A model generated the notes under the pieces. It made no database searches, was not told where the DNA came from, and saw nothing but the letters and a program-made list of their open reading frames with translations. From contig JACTMP010000027.1 in the NCBI GenBank assembly GCA_014584575.1, positions 62,001 to 126,000 of the forward strand: a DNA stretch of 64,000 nt, written 5' to 3'. This stretch comes from Chloroflexota bacterium (GTDB taxonomy: Bacteria; Chloroflexota; Anaerolineae; Promineifilales; Promineifilaceae). A program made the translations under genes and the position numbers. Positions 16,029-24,669 of this stretch are shown piece after piece. Position 1 is the first letter of the stretch; each line of letters starts with the position of its first letter.

Positions 16029-16978
16029 AGATCGTTGAATATGACAACGTTGACCCGCTAAGCGTCCTTGACTTAAACCTGTTGTGCTTTCGTTTTGCCT
16101 TGACACCAGAGATGGCGATACGGATTCGCCGCCTGGATAAGCGTGCTTTCCCATTTTTGGCGATATATGCGGTGGATAACGGCCGTGTCATGGGCCAGAC
16201 CGGTGTATTTCGCCTGCCGGTGATGACCGTAGAGGGTCCCGAAGATGTGGGGGGGATTTGGGCCATGTGTACACACCCCGCTTATAGTCGCCAGGGCATT
16301 GGTTCTTTGCTGATTGCTGAGGCACATGCCCGGATGCAGGCAGCCGGTTTGCGTTTTGCTGCTTTGGGAACCAGCCGCCATTGGGTGGCACATCCCTTTT
16401 ATCAACGGCACGGTTATCAGGATATAGCCTATTTTGCCACAGCCCTGACCCCGCGAGAGGTGGTAGCAGGCCAGAGTAACAATCTGTATGCTACGCAGGC
16501 TACACTGGCCGCATTACCGGAGGCGGATGCCCTCTTTCGCCGGGTAGCAGCGGGCAAAACGGGCTTTGCCAGACGGCACGATAATTTCCTGCCGGACATG
16601 GTGGAGATTGGTGGTGATGTGCAATTGGAAGAGTTGCGACTGCTTTATCACGGCCGTGACCTGGTCGGTTACGCCGCTGTGCAAAACACACCGGCTCTCT
16701 TTAAGGTCAACGATATTTTGCTGTTAGATGAGGTAGACATCGTGACGGCCCTGGCCGCGTTATTGACAGAATCAGACGCACGTTACCTCCAGATCACTAC
16801 AAACAACCATTCACCGTATATGGCCCGCTTACAACAGGCTGGTTTTCGGGCTACAATGGCCTCGTTAGATGTGATCATGCTTAGATCGCTGGTAACTGAT
16901 ATTGACGTAGAAACGATGACTACTCTCTTTAGCCTGGGCACACATCGCTTTATGGCATCATGGATGGATGTCACCTGA
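16025..16978 (+). CDS. GNAT-family N-acetyltransferase
   Basis: 317 residues. The GNAT core is N-terminal, with the acetyl-CoA loop region 'MCTHPAYSRQGIGSLLIAEA' (about residues 82-101) and 'FYQRHGYQDIAYF'. The second half (from about 150) has no clear motif and may be a degenerate second acetyltransferase fold. Its ATG overlaps the tryptophanase stop by four bases, so it is translationally coupled. A substrate linked to tryptophan or indole metabolism is an inference from this coupling only. Confidence 0.8.
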   Translation: MKIVEYDNVDPLSVLDLNLLCFRFALTPEMAIRIRRLDKRAFPFLAIYAVDNGRVMGQTGVFRLPVMTVEGPEDVGGIWAMCTHPAYSRQGIGSLLIAEAHARMQAAGLRFAALGTSRHWVAHPFYQRHGYQDIAYFATALTPREVVAGQSNNLYATQATLAALPEADALFRRVAAGKTGFARRHDNFLPDMVEIGGDVQLEELRLLYHGRDLVGYAAVQNTPALFKVNDILLLDEVDIVTALAALLTESDARYLQITTNNHSPYMARLQQAGFRATMASLDVIMLRSLVTDIDVETMTTLFSLGTHRFMASWMDVT

Positions 16979-17023
16979 AGCTGATGTATAGTAGCTGCAT
17001 TCAACAATTGATGAAGGGGAAAA

Positions 17024-17785
17024 ATGACAAAACAATTACCAGACAAAGTAGCTTTAATAACTGGTGGCGGGTCGGGCATTGGGCGGGCCACGGCCGTGCT
17101 CTTTGCCCAGGAAGGCGCGAAAGTAGCGGTGGCGGACGTGAACCTGGACACGGCCGAGGAAACCGTGCAACTGATCACGGACGGCGGCGGGCAGGCATTT
17201 GCTTTTCAGGCGGATGTGTCGCGGGCGGTGGATGTGCAGGCGATGGTGGGCGAGGTGGTGGCGCGTTACGGCCGTCTCGACTGCGCCTTCAACAATGCCG
17301 GGATTGAAGGGCTGCCCACGCGCACGATGGACGTGAGCGAAGACGATTTTGATCGCATTATCGCCGTGAATTTGAAGGGGGTGTGGCTGTGCCTGAAGTA
17401 TGAATTGGAGCAGATGGTGGCGCAGGGGAGTGGGGCGATTGTGAATACGGCTTCGGTGGCCGGGCTAACGGGCGCTCATTCTATGCCCGCCTATGCGGCC
17501 AGCAAACATGGGGTAGTGGGGCTGACACGAACGGCGGCGGTGGAGTACGGCCGTAAAAATATCCGCATCAACGCCGTTTGTCCTTCCGTCATTGAGACGC
17601 CCATGGTCTCACGCGGTTTTGAAACGTTTCCCCCATTTCTGGAAGCGACGGTGCGCCTCAACCCCATGCGCCGATTGGGACAGGCCGCCGAAGTAGCCCG
17701 CGCCGTGCTCTGGCTCTGCTCCGACGCCGCTTCTTTTACCAACGGCGCCACTTTGACCGTAGACGGCGGCTTTACGGCGCAGTAA
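17024..17785 (+). CDS. Short-chain dehydrogenase/reductase
   Basis: 253 residues, classical SDR. NAD(P) motif GGGSGIGR near the start, Asp at the end of the second strand ('VAVADVN'), favouring NAD, then 'NNAG', catalytic Ser in 'NTASVAG' and YAASK, and the C-terminal 'GATLTVDGGF'. It probably oxidises a secondary alcohol or reduces a ketone; the substrate is open. AAGGGG precedes the ATG. It is 45 bases after the GNAT gene and may be co-transcribed. Confidence 0.9.
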   Translation: MTKQLPDKVALITGGGSGIGRATAVLFAQEGAKVAVADVNLDTAEETVQLITDGGGQAFAFQADVSRAVDVQAMVGEVVARYGRLDCAFNNAGIEGLPTRTMDVSEDDFDRIIAVNLKGVWLCLKYELEQMVAQGSGAIVNTASVAGLTGAHSMPAYAASKHGVVGLTRTAAVEYGRKNIRINAVCPSVIETPMVSRGFETFPPFLEATVRLNPMRRLGQAAEVARAVLWLCSDAASFTNGATLTVDGGFTAQ

Positions 17786-17873
17786 GGGACGCGAGGCGGG
17801 CGCGGTCTCTTGCGGTGGCCCGCGCTGCGTCGGCCCGCGCCGCGGCGCCCCACGCCGCCCTCATACCCGAATC

Positions 17874-18761
17874 CTAATGCCGGATGCGCTGCGCCCGCTG
17901 TGCAAAAAATTGCATCAGGGGCGTGGTGTAATCTTCATGCGTGGCCACGTGAATACGGTCTACACTGGCGTTGAGAAAGACCTGATCTTTGCCCGCCGCC
18001 AGTTGGCCCAACCGCTGCCGAAACGCCTGCTGCCAGGCGCGGCTGCCGGTATCCACCCAGACGATCTCACTCGTTTCCGGGTCTTCCACTGCCAGCACTC
18101 CCACGTTGGCGATCTCCTCTTCCATCGGGTCGCTCAGGTCTACGGCAATCAGGTCATGCCGCTGGTTGGTAATTGCCAGTTCTTTGCGGTAGCTGTCCGG
18201 GTTGGCGATAAAGTCGGACACCAGGAAGACAATCGCTTTCCGTTTGAGCAGCCGGTTGACGCTGTCCAGCGCCAGTTTAATGTTGGTACCCCTGTGTTTG
18301 GGTTCAAAGGCCAGCAGTTCGCGGATGAGGCGCAGGATGTGTTTGCGTCCTTTGCGCGGCGGGATGTACAGCTCGATCTGATCGGTGAAGATGAGCAGCC
18401 CCACTTTGTCATTATTGGTGGTGGCGGCAAAGGCGAGCACGGCCGTTAGCTCTGCCGCCAGTTCGCGCTTAAACCGTTTCACCGACCCAAAATTCTCGGA
18501 GGCAGAAGCGTCCACGACGAGCATGACGGTCAGTTCCCGCTCCTCGACATATCGCTTGACGTAGGGGCTGCCGGTACGGGCGGTCACGTTCCAATCAATA
18601 CTGCGAATTTCATCACCGGGCTGGTACGGCCGTACCTCATCAAACTCCATTCCCCGCCCCTTGAACACGGAGTGGTACTCCCCGGCAAAGCTGTCATTCA
18701 CCAGCCGCCGCGTGCGCAGTTCAATGCGCCGGATTGTGGCCATGAGTTCGTTGGTTAACAT
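17874..18761 (-). CDS. DUF58 domain protein
   Basis: 295 residues. The conserved DUF58 block 'GMEFDEVRPYQPGDEIRSID' plus 'WNVTARTGSPYVKRY' is at about residues 36-72, followed by a von Willebrand A-like fold with 'MLVVDASASENFG'. Proteins of this type pair with MoxR ATPases in chaperone-like complexes that mature or regulate surface or metal enzymes. The MoxR gene lies just upstream (18845-19837) on the same strand, separated by a repeat tract, giving the usual MoxR-DUF58 order. No transglutaminase or VWA gene follows. Confidence 0.88.
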   Translation of the reverse strand: MLTNELMATIRRIELRTRRLVNDSFAGEYHSVFKGRGMEFDEVRPYQPGDEIRSIDWNVTARTGSPYVKRYVEERELTVMLVVDASASENFGSVKRFKRELAAELTAVLAFAATTNNDKVGLLIFTDQIELYIPPRKGRKHILRLIRELLAFEPKHRGTNIKLALDSVNRLLKRKAIVFLVSDFIANPDSYRKELAITNQRHDLIAVDLSDPMEEEIANVGVLAVEDPETSEIVWVDTGSRAWQQAFRQRLGQLAAGKDQVFLNASVDRIHVATHEDYTTPLMQFFAQRAQRIRH

Positions 18762-18765
18762 GATT

Positions 18766-18832
18766 GCTCCAAGAGATCGGAGAGTGGAGATTGGAGATTA
18801 AGGCCAATCTCCAATCTCCAATCTCTAATCTC
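18766..18832. repeat. GAGATTGG-type inverted short-period repeat
   Basis: GAGATCGG/GAGAGTGG/GAGATTGG/GAGATTAA units with the inverted partner CCAATCTC (three units) and TAATCTC, between the MoxR and DUF58 genes. Confidence 0.8.
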
Positions 18833-18844
18833 ATCCATTATCGT

Positions 18845-19837
18845 TTATGGCACGTTTGTATAATCGAGAATCCGCCGCACAATCTGGTCGCTGTTGATGT
18901 TTTCGGCTTCAGCTTCATAGGTGGTGATGACGCGGTGGCGCAGCACGTCCGGCGCCATCTCTTTGATGTCTTCAGGGGTGACAAAGCCACGGCCGTTCAA
19001 AAAGGCATGGGCGCGGGCGGCGGCAATCAGGTTAATGCTGGCGCGCGGCGAAGCGCCGACGTTGATCAAATTGTTCAGTTCGCGCAGGCCGTTGTTACCG
19101 GGCTGGCGGGTAGTGATCACCAGATCAAGCACATATTCCTTGATCTTGTCATCCACATAAATCCGTTTCACCGTTTCCCGCGCCTGCAAAATTTGGGCGG
19201 GCGTCACCACCGGGTTAATCGTGGGCAGCGTCGCGCCGGTCATGCGGTCAATAATCAGCCGCTCTTCGGCGCGGGTGGGGTAATCCACCAGCACTTTGAG
19301 CATAAACCGGTCTACCTGCGCTTCTGGCAGTGGGTAAGTACCTTCTTGCTCGATGGGGTTCTGTGTAGCCAGCACCAGGAAGAGCGGTTCCATCTTGTAG
19401 GTGGTATCGCCAATCGTCACCTGCCGCTCCTGCATCGCTTCCAGCAGGGCGCTTTGCACTTTGGCGGGGGCGCGGTTGATTTCGTCGGCCAGCACCAGGT
19501 TGGCGAAGATGGGGCCTTGATGTACGCTAAACTCGGCCGTGCGCGGGTTATACACCTGCGTACCCACCAGGTCGGCGGGCAGCAAATCGGGCGTGAACTG
19601 GATGCGGGCAAATTCACCCTGGATGGCGTCGGCAGTGGTTTTGACGAGCAGGGTTTTGGCCAGACCGGGCACACCTTCCAATAAGATGTGGCCGTCGGCC
19701 AGCAGAGCAATCAGCATCCGGTCAACCAGTTTTTGCTGGCCGACCATCATTTTGCTGATTTCGGTGCGTAAATCGCGCACAAAGAGCGCCTCGCGCTCCA
19801 CGTGCTGGTTGAGTTGACGAACGGTTGTTAAGTCCAT
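18845..19837 (-). CDS. MoxR-family AAA+ ATPase
   Basis: 330 residues. Walker A GVPGLAKT, Walker B 'LVLADEINRAPAK', sensor 'LATQNPIEQEGTYPLPEAQ' and Arg-finger region are all typical of MoxR. It is expected to act as a chaperone with the DUF58 protein encoded downstream. ATG 19837 was chosen because AAGGAGAG precedes it. A longer in-frame version starting at 19897 would add 20 residues encoded by GTAATCG-type repeat DNA and is unlikely. Confidence 0.9.
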   Translation of the reverse strand: MDLTTVRQLNQHVEREALFVRDLRTEISKMMVGQQKLVDRMLIALLADGHILLEGVPGLAKTLLVKTTADAIQGEFARIQFTPDLLPADLVGTQVYNPRTAEFSVHQGPIFANLVLADEINRAPAKVQSALLEAMQERQVTIGDTTYKMEPLFLVLATQNPIEQEGTYPLPEAQVDRFMLKVLVDYPTRAEERLIIDRMTGATLPTINPVVTPAQILQARETVKRIYVDDKIKEYVLDLVITTRQPGNNGLRELNNLINVGASPRASINLIAAARAHAFLNGRGFVTPEDIKEMAPDVLRHRVITTYEAEAENINSDQIVRRILDYTNVP

Positions 19838-19855
19838 GAGTTCTCTCCTTATAAT

Positions 19856-19926
19856 TTCGGTAATCGGTGAACGGTAATCGGTAATCGGTTCAACCACCGA
19901 TAACCGATTACTGATTACCGATTACC
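19856..19926. repeat. GTAATCG-type inverted short-period repeat
   Basis: CGGTAAT units, then CCGATAA/CCGATTA partner around a short centre. Lies upstream of the MoxR gene. Confidence 0.85.
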
Positions 19927-20117
19927 CTCTTAAGATGGGGTTAGCTTATCAGGCGAGAATGGCAGGGGCTTTAAGGCAAGTTGTGGGCTGCCTTAAGCAG
20001 AGTTTAAGAATATGGTCGGGTGAAAGGGGGGTGTTTACAACAATCCGGTCGGTTATCATTAGGGGGGGGGCCTGAAACCAGGAGTCTAAAGGTGGACTTC
20101 ACAGCAAGAGGTGAGAA

Positions 20118-21227
20118 ATGCCGAGAATACGCGAGTTGGGAATTTATGAGAGCAAACTGCCGCCGGGGTCACACAATGCCATCACCGACGTGGCCGGGGT
20201 GTCGGTGGGGCATTATACGCTGATTGCCGGGGAGGGGATGTGGACGGGCAATGGGCCATTCCGCACCGGTGTGACGGTCATCCTGCCACATGAAGGCAAT
20301 GTGTTTGAGGAGAAGGTCACGGCCGTGACCCACACCATCAACGGTTTTGGCAAAGTGTACGGCTTTGAACAGGTACGCGAATTGGGCACGCTGGAAACGG
20401 CCGTTGCCCTCACCGGCACCCTCAATGTGCCCCGCGTGGCCGACGCCCTGATGACCATCGCCATTGAACAAAATCCCCACATCGGCCTCGGTTTTGCCGA
20501 GAGTGGGCGACAGGGCTACCACAGCATCAACCCGGTGGTGGGCGAAACCAGCGACGGCTACCTGAGCGATTTGCAGGCGCGCCCCATCGGTCTGGCCGAA
20601 GTGCGGGTGGCGCTGGCCGACGCCACCACCGGCCCGGTGGCGGAGGGCGTAGCGGGCGCGGGCGCGGGTACAAGCTGTTTTGGTTGGAAAGGGGGTATTG
20701 GCACAGCCAGCCGGTTGCTGCCCAGGCGGGCCGGCGGTTTTACCATGGGCGTCTTGGTGCAGACGAATTATGGTTCCCCAGAAGAGTTGACGATTTGTGG
20801 CGTACCGGTGGGGCAGCATGTAAAACCGCCCAAACCAGAAAAGCGCCAGGAAGATGGCTCGATCATGATCGTGTTGGCAACGGACGCGCCGTTGGATACA
20901 CGGCAGCTAGGACGGTTGTGCCAGCGGGCGGCCTTTGGGCTGGCGCGCACCGGCAGCACCTGTCACGGCGGCAGCGGCGACTTTGTGATTGCCTTTAGCA
21001 ATACCAACCGCGTACCGGATCGACCAACCCGTTTACAGGTGCAAAAACCCGTTTTTTACGAACAGCCGGTGATGGATTTGTTCTCGCTGGCGGTGATTGA
21101 GGCCGTGGAAGAGGCCATTTACAACAGCCTATTCATGGCGCACACCGTTGTGGGGCGAGATGGCAACACACGCTATGGGCTGCCGGTAGATGAGGTGGTG
21201 GCGGTGATGCGGCAGTACGGCCGTTAA
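20118..21227 (+). CDS. P1-family (S58) peptidase, DmpA-like
   Basis: 369 residues. Family blocks are 'NAITDVAGVSVGHYTL', 'PRVADALM', 'GAGAGTSCFGWKGGIGTASR' and 'HGGSGDFVIAFSNT'. DmpA-type aminopeptidases are made as precursors and cut before a serine that becomes the N-terminal nucleophile; the Ser of GGSGD is the best candidate here. Members remove N-terminal D- or L-amino acids or cleave beta-peptides. There is no signal peptide, so it is cytoplasmic. GAGGTGAG precedes the ATG. A strong bidirectional terminator follows. Confidence 0.88.
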   Translation: MPRIRELGIYESKLPPGSHNAITDVAGVSVGHYTLIAGEGMWTGNGPFRTGVTVILPHEGNVFEEKVTAVTHTINGFGKVYGFEQVRELGTLETAVALTGTLNVPRVADALMTIAIEQNPHIGLGFAESGRQGYHSINPVVGETSDGYLSDLQARPIGLAEVRVALADATTGPVAEGVAGAGAGTSCFGWKGGIGTASRLLPRRAGGFTMGVLVQTNYGSPEELTICGVPVGQHVKPPKPEKRQEDGSIMIVLATDAPLDTRQLGRLCQRAAFGLARTGSTCHGGSGDFVIAFSNTNRVPDRPTRLQVQKPVFYEQPVMDLFSLAVIEAVEEAIYNSLFMAHTVVGRDGNTRYGLPVDEVVAVMRQYGR

Positions 21228-21231
21228 CCTG

Positions 21232-21270
21232 AAAAAAAAGACGCCGGGATTTCCCCGGCGTCCTTTTTTT
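21232..21270. terminator. Bidirectional intrinsic terminator
   Basis: GACGCCGGG (21240-21248) and CCCGGCGTC (21254-21262), flanked by A8 on the left and T7 on the right. It serves both the peptidase gene and the convergent lipoprotein gene. Confidence 0.92.
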
Positions 21271-21289
21271 ACCGATACCCGATTACCGG

Positions 21290-23362
21290 TTATGGCCTTT
21301 CGATGATCATGTCATAAGACCCCTGGGAACCGAAGAAGTCGGTCAATTCAATAATGACCAACCCTTCGTCCTCAAAGGTAAATTCCAGCACTTCCGCTTC
21401 GCCGCTGAAAGCGTCATCTACCTCGACCAACACATTGCCGTCCAGGTCCAGAATGCGGATGACCACGTCGGTCGTCTCGCCGGGCGTGACCGTGATAACA
21501 GCCACATCACCCGGTTCACCACCCAGGTAGTATTGCAGCAGATTTTCTTCGCCAAAATCGCCAAATACTTCGTCCCCAATTGCCAGTTCAAAGATGACAA
21601 ATTCGGAACCAATTAAGGCGACCTCATAGTTGCCCACGCTGCCTTCATAGCCGGTAATGGCGAAGTAGTAGTTGCCGTCTTCCGGCACTTCAAACTCGAA
21701 CCATTCCAGGCCAGTAGAAGCGTCAATTTCGTCAATCAGTTCATCCGTGTCGTCGTTATAGAGCGAGATAACCAGGTCAAACTCCAATTCCACGGGGTCA
21801 GCAATGATGGTTACAAAATCACCTTCCAGCGCATTGAAGGGGAAGGCATGTTCCTCATCCGCTTCTTCCAATTCATCGGTGGCGAAAAAGGCTGTGTTGG
21901 TCTGGCCGTTATTGGTGTAGGTGATGGTTACTTCATAATCGCCGCCGGTACCGTCATAGCTAGACACCGTCACGCTGTACAAGCCATCGGCGGGGATCCG
22001 CACCACCGGGATGAATTCGGTGCCAAAGGAAGCATCAGTGGGTTCACCAACCAGCGAATTGCCGCTGGCGTCAACCACATCAATCACCACATCCAGATCA
22101 TCGTCTAGCGGTCTGACAGTAATGTTAACCAGATCGTCTTCCAATGCAGCAAATGTCCAGGAAGCGGTTTCACTGCCTTCCAGCGTTCCTTCTGCTGTGT
22201 CACTGATGGCGATGTCGCCAGCGCTGACGCCGCCGCTGGTGGCGCCGGAACCCGTCTCAAAAACGGAAATGGTGTAATCGCCGGTGGCGCCGGCAAACCC
22301 TTTGACGAGGATGGTGTAGCTGCCGGGAGCGGGAAAGGTAAAACCGGCAATTGTTTCTGTGCCAAACTGGTCATCCAGTTCGCCGCCAATGACTGAGTTG
22401 CCGTCAATATCCAGAACATCCACCACCACATCCAGGCTGTCGGCCGGTTCGACAATGATGTCCACTACTTCGCCTTCCAGGGCAATGTAGCTCCAGGCGT
22501 CGCCAGATTCATCCGTCAGCGTTGCCTCCACCACATCGCCGGGCAGCAAGAAACCGGCAGACTCGCCCGGAAGCGTCGCGCCGCCGGTATCGGTTGGCGT
22601 CAGGGCGATGGCCGGGACGGAGAGCGAAATGGTTTCGAGCATTTCGTCGAAAACGGGCAGGTATTGATCTTCTGCGGCGGCCTGGGTGCCGGCGAAGATG
22701 AGCAGCATCCGGTTATTGTCTGGGTCGGACAGCATGGCGATTTTGATCAGCCCTTCTTCCCCATCAGCCACAACATCGTACACGGCCGTAGCCCCCTCAA
22801 AACCAGCAATCGTCGCCGACACGGCTTCATCACGTGGGGTAAAGGTCATACCCTCTTCTGCCCCACTCATTTCGGTAAAGAAGGCCGAAAAGGCGGTCAG
22901 GGCCGCTACAGGGTCGGACGGGTCCCCATCTGTCACCAGAAAAGCCAACATGTCCAATGGCAGATTCATCATTTGCACAATCATGCCATCTTGAATGGTT
23001 AGCTCAGTGCTGTTCAAGATTTCATCGTCAGTAGCCAGCCGCAGGCTGCCATCATCTTGTTCGGCCATGACCCAACCGGCCGGATGGCTGATGGTGACAC
23101 CCAGGTTTTCGTTGGTCAGTTCTTCAAAGCTGGCAACGACATCGGGTGTTGCTGTTGGTTCCGGCGTATTGGTTGGTGCGGGCGTATCGGTGGGGGCCGG
23201 CGTATTAGTAGGGGCCGGGGTGTTGGTGGCTGGCACGGCCGTATTCGTCGGCGCAGTCGTTGCTGTAGGCTCAGCTTCTTCACCACCACCACAGGCTGCC
23301 AGCAGCAGCACCAGCGCGGCCAGAAAAGCCAAAACAGTAAACAATCTATACATTTGTTTCAT
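21290..23362 (-). CDS. Large lipoprotein with Thr-Pro linker and repeated PPC-like domains
   Basis: 690 residues. A lipoprotein signal ends in LLAAC (lipidated Cys24), followed by a linker of repeated TNTPAPT-type units (about 33-75), characteristic of Chloroflexota surface proteins. Then comes a PsbP/DUF1795-like segment ('GVTISHPAGWVMAEQDDG'), and from about residue 275 four units of the pre-peptidase C-terminal (PPC) beta-sandwich type, each with 'PADGLYSVTVSSYDGTGGDY'-like ends. It is acidic and has no catalytic domain. It is probably a cell-surface binding or structural protein. AAGGAG precedes the ATG. Nearly the whole 2 kb lack the ACGGCCGT octamer except two sites near the 5' end. Confidence 0.85.
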   Translation of the reverse strand: MKQMYRLFTVLAFLAALVLLLAACGGGEEAEPTATTAPTNTAVPATNTPAPTNTPAPTDTPAPTNTPEPTATPDVVASFEELTNENLGVTISHPAGWVMAEQDDGSLRLATDDEILNSTELTIQDGMIVQMMNLPLDMLAFLVTDGDPSDPVAALTAFSAFFTEMSGAEEGMTFTPRDEAVSATIAGFEGATAVYDVVADGEEGLIKIAMLSDPDNNRMLLIFAGTQAAAEDQYLPVFDEMLETISLSVPAIALTPTDTGGATLPGESAGFLLPGDVVEATLTDESGDAWSYIALEGEVVDIIVEPADSLDVVVDVLDIDGNSVIGGELDDQFGTETIAGFTFPAPGSYTILVKGFAGATGDYTISVFETGSGATSGGVSAGDIAISDTAEGTLEGSETASWTFAALEDDLVNITVRPLDDDLDVVIDVVDASGNSLVGEPTDASFGTEFIPVVRIPADGLYSVTVSSYDGTGGDYEVTITYTNNGQTNTAFFATDELEEADEEHAFPFNALEGDFVTIIADPVELEFDLVISLYNDDTDELIDEIDASTGLEWFEFEVPEDGNYYFAITGYEGSVGNYEVALIGSEFVIFELAIGDEVFGDFGEENLLQYYLGGEPGDVAVITVTPGETTDVVIRILDLDGNVLVEVDDAFSGEAEVLEFTFEDEGLVIIELTDFFGSQGSYDMIIERP

Positions 23363-23542
23363 GGAAATCTCCTTACCTTTTTGGGTTCAAAATTGGTGTT
23401 GTATTGATAACGGGGACAATTATCGTTGCCAATGCTATCCAAATTGCTTGCGTAAGTTAACATAGCGCCCCGGTACTGTCTATAGGACTATTAGCAGGGT
23501 AGAAACGTGATGCGTGACCGGAATGGCCTCACGCATCACAGC

Positions 23543-23941
23543 TTAACCAAACCATCCCTGGGGCAGCACGGCGATGCCGGCAAACACCAGGATAAAGACG
23601 CCCAGGATAATGAGGGCGTAGCTGCGGAATCTGGTACTGTCGTCGGCGTTGCGCCAGCGGCGAGACATGTGCGCCAGCGCCACCGCCAGGAGCATGGTGA
23701 AGGCGTGTTCGGCGCGGTAACGTGTCAATGCTTCTGCAGCCACCCAGCCCCAGATGAAAAGGATCAAGCCCAGTAGAAATTGTAAATCCATCAGCCCCAC
23801 AAAGCCGCTCATCAACCCTCTGTCCATTGGCTGAAAGCTGCTTTTGCGCAGCCAACCAACCAGAAATTTGACGAAGGCGATGACGCCGACGATGACAACC
23901 AGCCAGCGTGTCCAGGAATGTAAAGTCAGAAGTATCTCCAT
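23543..23941 (-). CDS. Small integral membrane protein, four predicted helices
   Basis: 132 residues with four hydrophobic segments, starting 'MEILLTLHSWTRWLVVIVG' and including 'FVGLMDLQFLLGLILFIWG' and 'ALIILGVFILVFAGIAVL'. A conserved-looking HSWTRW near the N-terminus and 'AEHAFTMLLAVALAH' with His residues could suggest a heme-binding bundle, but this is only a guess. ATG 23941 is chosen because AAAGGAAAA lies upstream and the longer in-frame option would translate repeat DNA. No assigned function. Confidence 0.65.
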   Translation of the reverse strand: MEILLTLHSWTRWLVVIVGVIAFVKFLVGWLRKSSFQPMDRGLMSGFVGLMDLQFLLGLILFIWGWVAAEALTRYRAEHAFTMLLAVALAHMSRRWRNADDSTRFRSYALIILGVFILVFAGIAVLPQGWFG

Positions 23942-23972
23942 ATCGTTTTCCTTTGATGTTGTTATGGTTTGT

Positions 23973-24011
23973 AGTAACGGCTTCAGCCGTTTTACCGCTA
24001 AAGCCGTTACT
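23973..24011. repeat. AGTAACGGCTT inverted repeat
   Basis: Arms AGTAACGGCTT (23973-23983) and AAGCCGTTACT (24001-24011), with a second nested CGGCTTCAGCCG palindrome. It lies in a 460-bp gene-free stretch (23942-24402) that also holds three octamers, a GACCTGACAGG half-element and the two repeats listed next. Confidence 0.7.
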
Positions 24012-24160
24012 CCAAACGGCCGTTTGGCAGAGAATAATAGTGCGTTACGGCCGTCTGTCAAACAAGACCTGACAGGTTTGTGGGGTGGTGACATTTGGCA
24101 GGGGGAACACGGCCGTATGTCACTGTTGGCCTATTAGCCCATTTGCCATACTACCCATAG

Positions 24161-24231
24161 ACGGTAATCAGTAAACGGTAATCGGTAATCAGCAAATCGA
24201 TCACCGATTACCGAATTACCGATTACCGATA
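24161..24231. repeat. GTAATCG-type inverted short-period repeat
   Basis: CGGTAAT(C/A)-units then CCGATTA units around AATCGATC. Intergenic, upstream of the 2-oxoacid oxidoreductase operon. Confidence 0.85.
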
Positions 24232-24338
24232 AGGGGGAGTTGAACCGTTAACAACCAGGTGTCAACGTGGTTTGATACCTGGTTTTGCATTTATCAGCCG
24301 CAGCGGTTTCCCACCCACTGCGGGCCTGTTAAGTCAAA

Positions 24339-24381
24339 ATCCACAGATTTTACAGACAAAAAATCTGTGTAATCTGTGGAT
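24339..24381. repeat. Inverted repeat ATCCACAGATT / AATCTGTGGAT
   Basis: Arms 24339-24356 and 24364-24381 around a few A residues. It lies 20 bp upstream of the ferredoxin-subunit gene. Related sequences (AATCTGTG units) occur at 38703-38742 and 49899-49985, also directly before or after genes. Confidence 0.75.
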
Positions 24382-24402
24382 CCTCTTCATAGGAGAACTT
24401 GA

Positions 24403-24669
24403 ATGGCCACAGGACGCATTGTAATTGACCTGGAACGATGTAAAGGATGTGAAATTTGCCGGGAAGCCTGTCCCCAAGATGTGATCGAATTTGCCGACAA
24501 TCTGAATAAAAAAGGGTACTACCCGGCCATTTTGGTAGACCCATACCACAATTGTACCGGCTGCGCGTTGTGCGCTGTCGTCTGCCCGGATGGGTGCATT
24601 ACCGTGTTTCGGGATATTCCCCAAAAACCGGTCCGCGCCCCGCGGGGGGAGGTAGCCGCCCATGTCTAA
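24403..24669 (+). CDS. 2-oxoacid:ferredoxin oxidoreductase, delta (2x[4Fe-4S]) subunit
   Basis: 88-residue ferredoxin with two CxxCxxCxxxCP clusters ('[12 protein letters not shown]' and '[12 protein letters not shown]'). It carries electrons from the TPP centre of the complex to soluble ferredoxin. The gene order delta-alpha-beta-(aminotransferase)-gamma identifies a four-subunit enzyme of the VOR/KOR type. AGGAGA lies eight bases before the ATG. The stop overlaps the alpha-subunit start by eight bases. Confidence 0.93.
   Translation: MATGRIVIDLERCKGCEICREACPQDVIEFADNLNKKGYYPAILVDPYHNCTGCALCAVVCPDGCITVFRDIPQKPVRAPRGEVAAHV

Noticed and set aside
17786..17873. GC-rich gap between the SDR and DUF58 genes as a terminator
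   Set aside because: Several short palindromes but no stable single stem followed by a T-run on either strand.
18764..19684. Plus-strand open frame opposite the MoxR ATPase
   Set aside because: Shadow of a strongly supported AAA+ gene; no motif.
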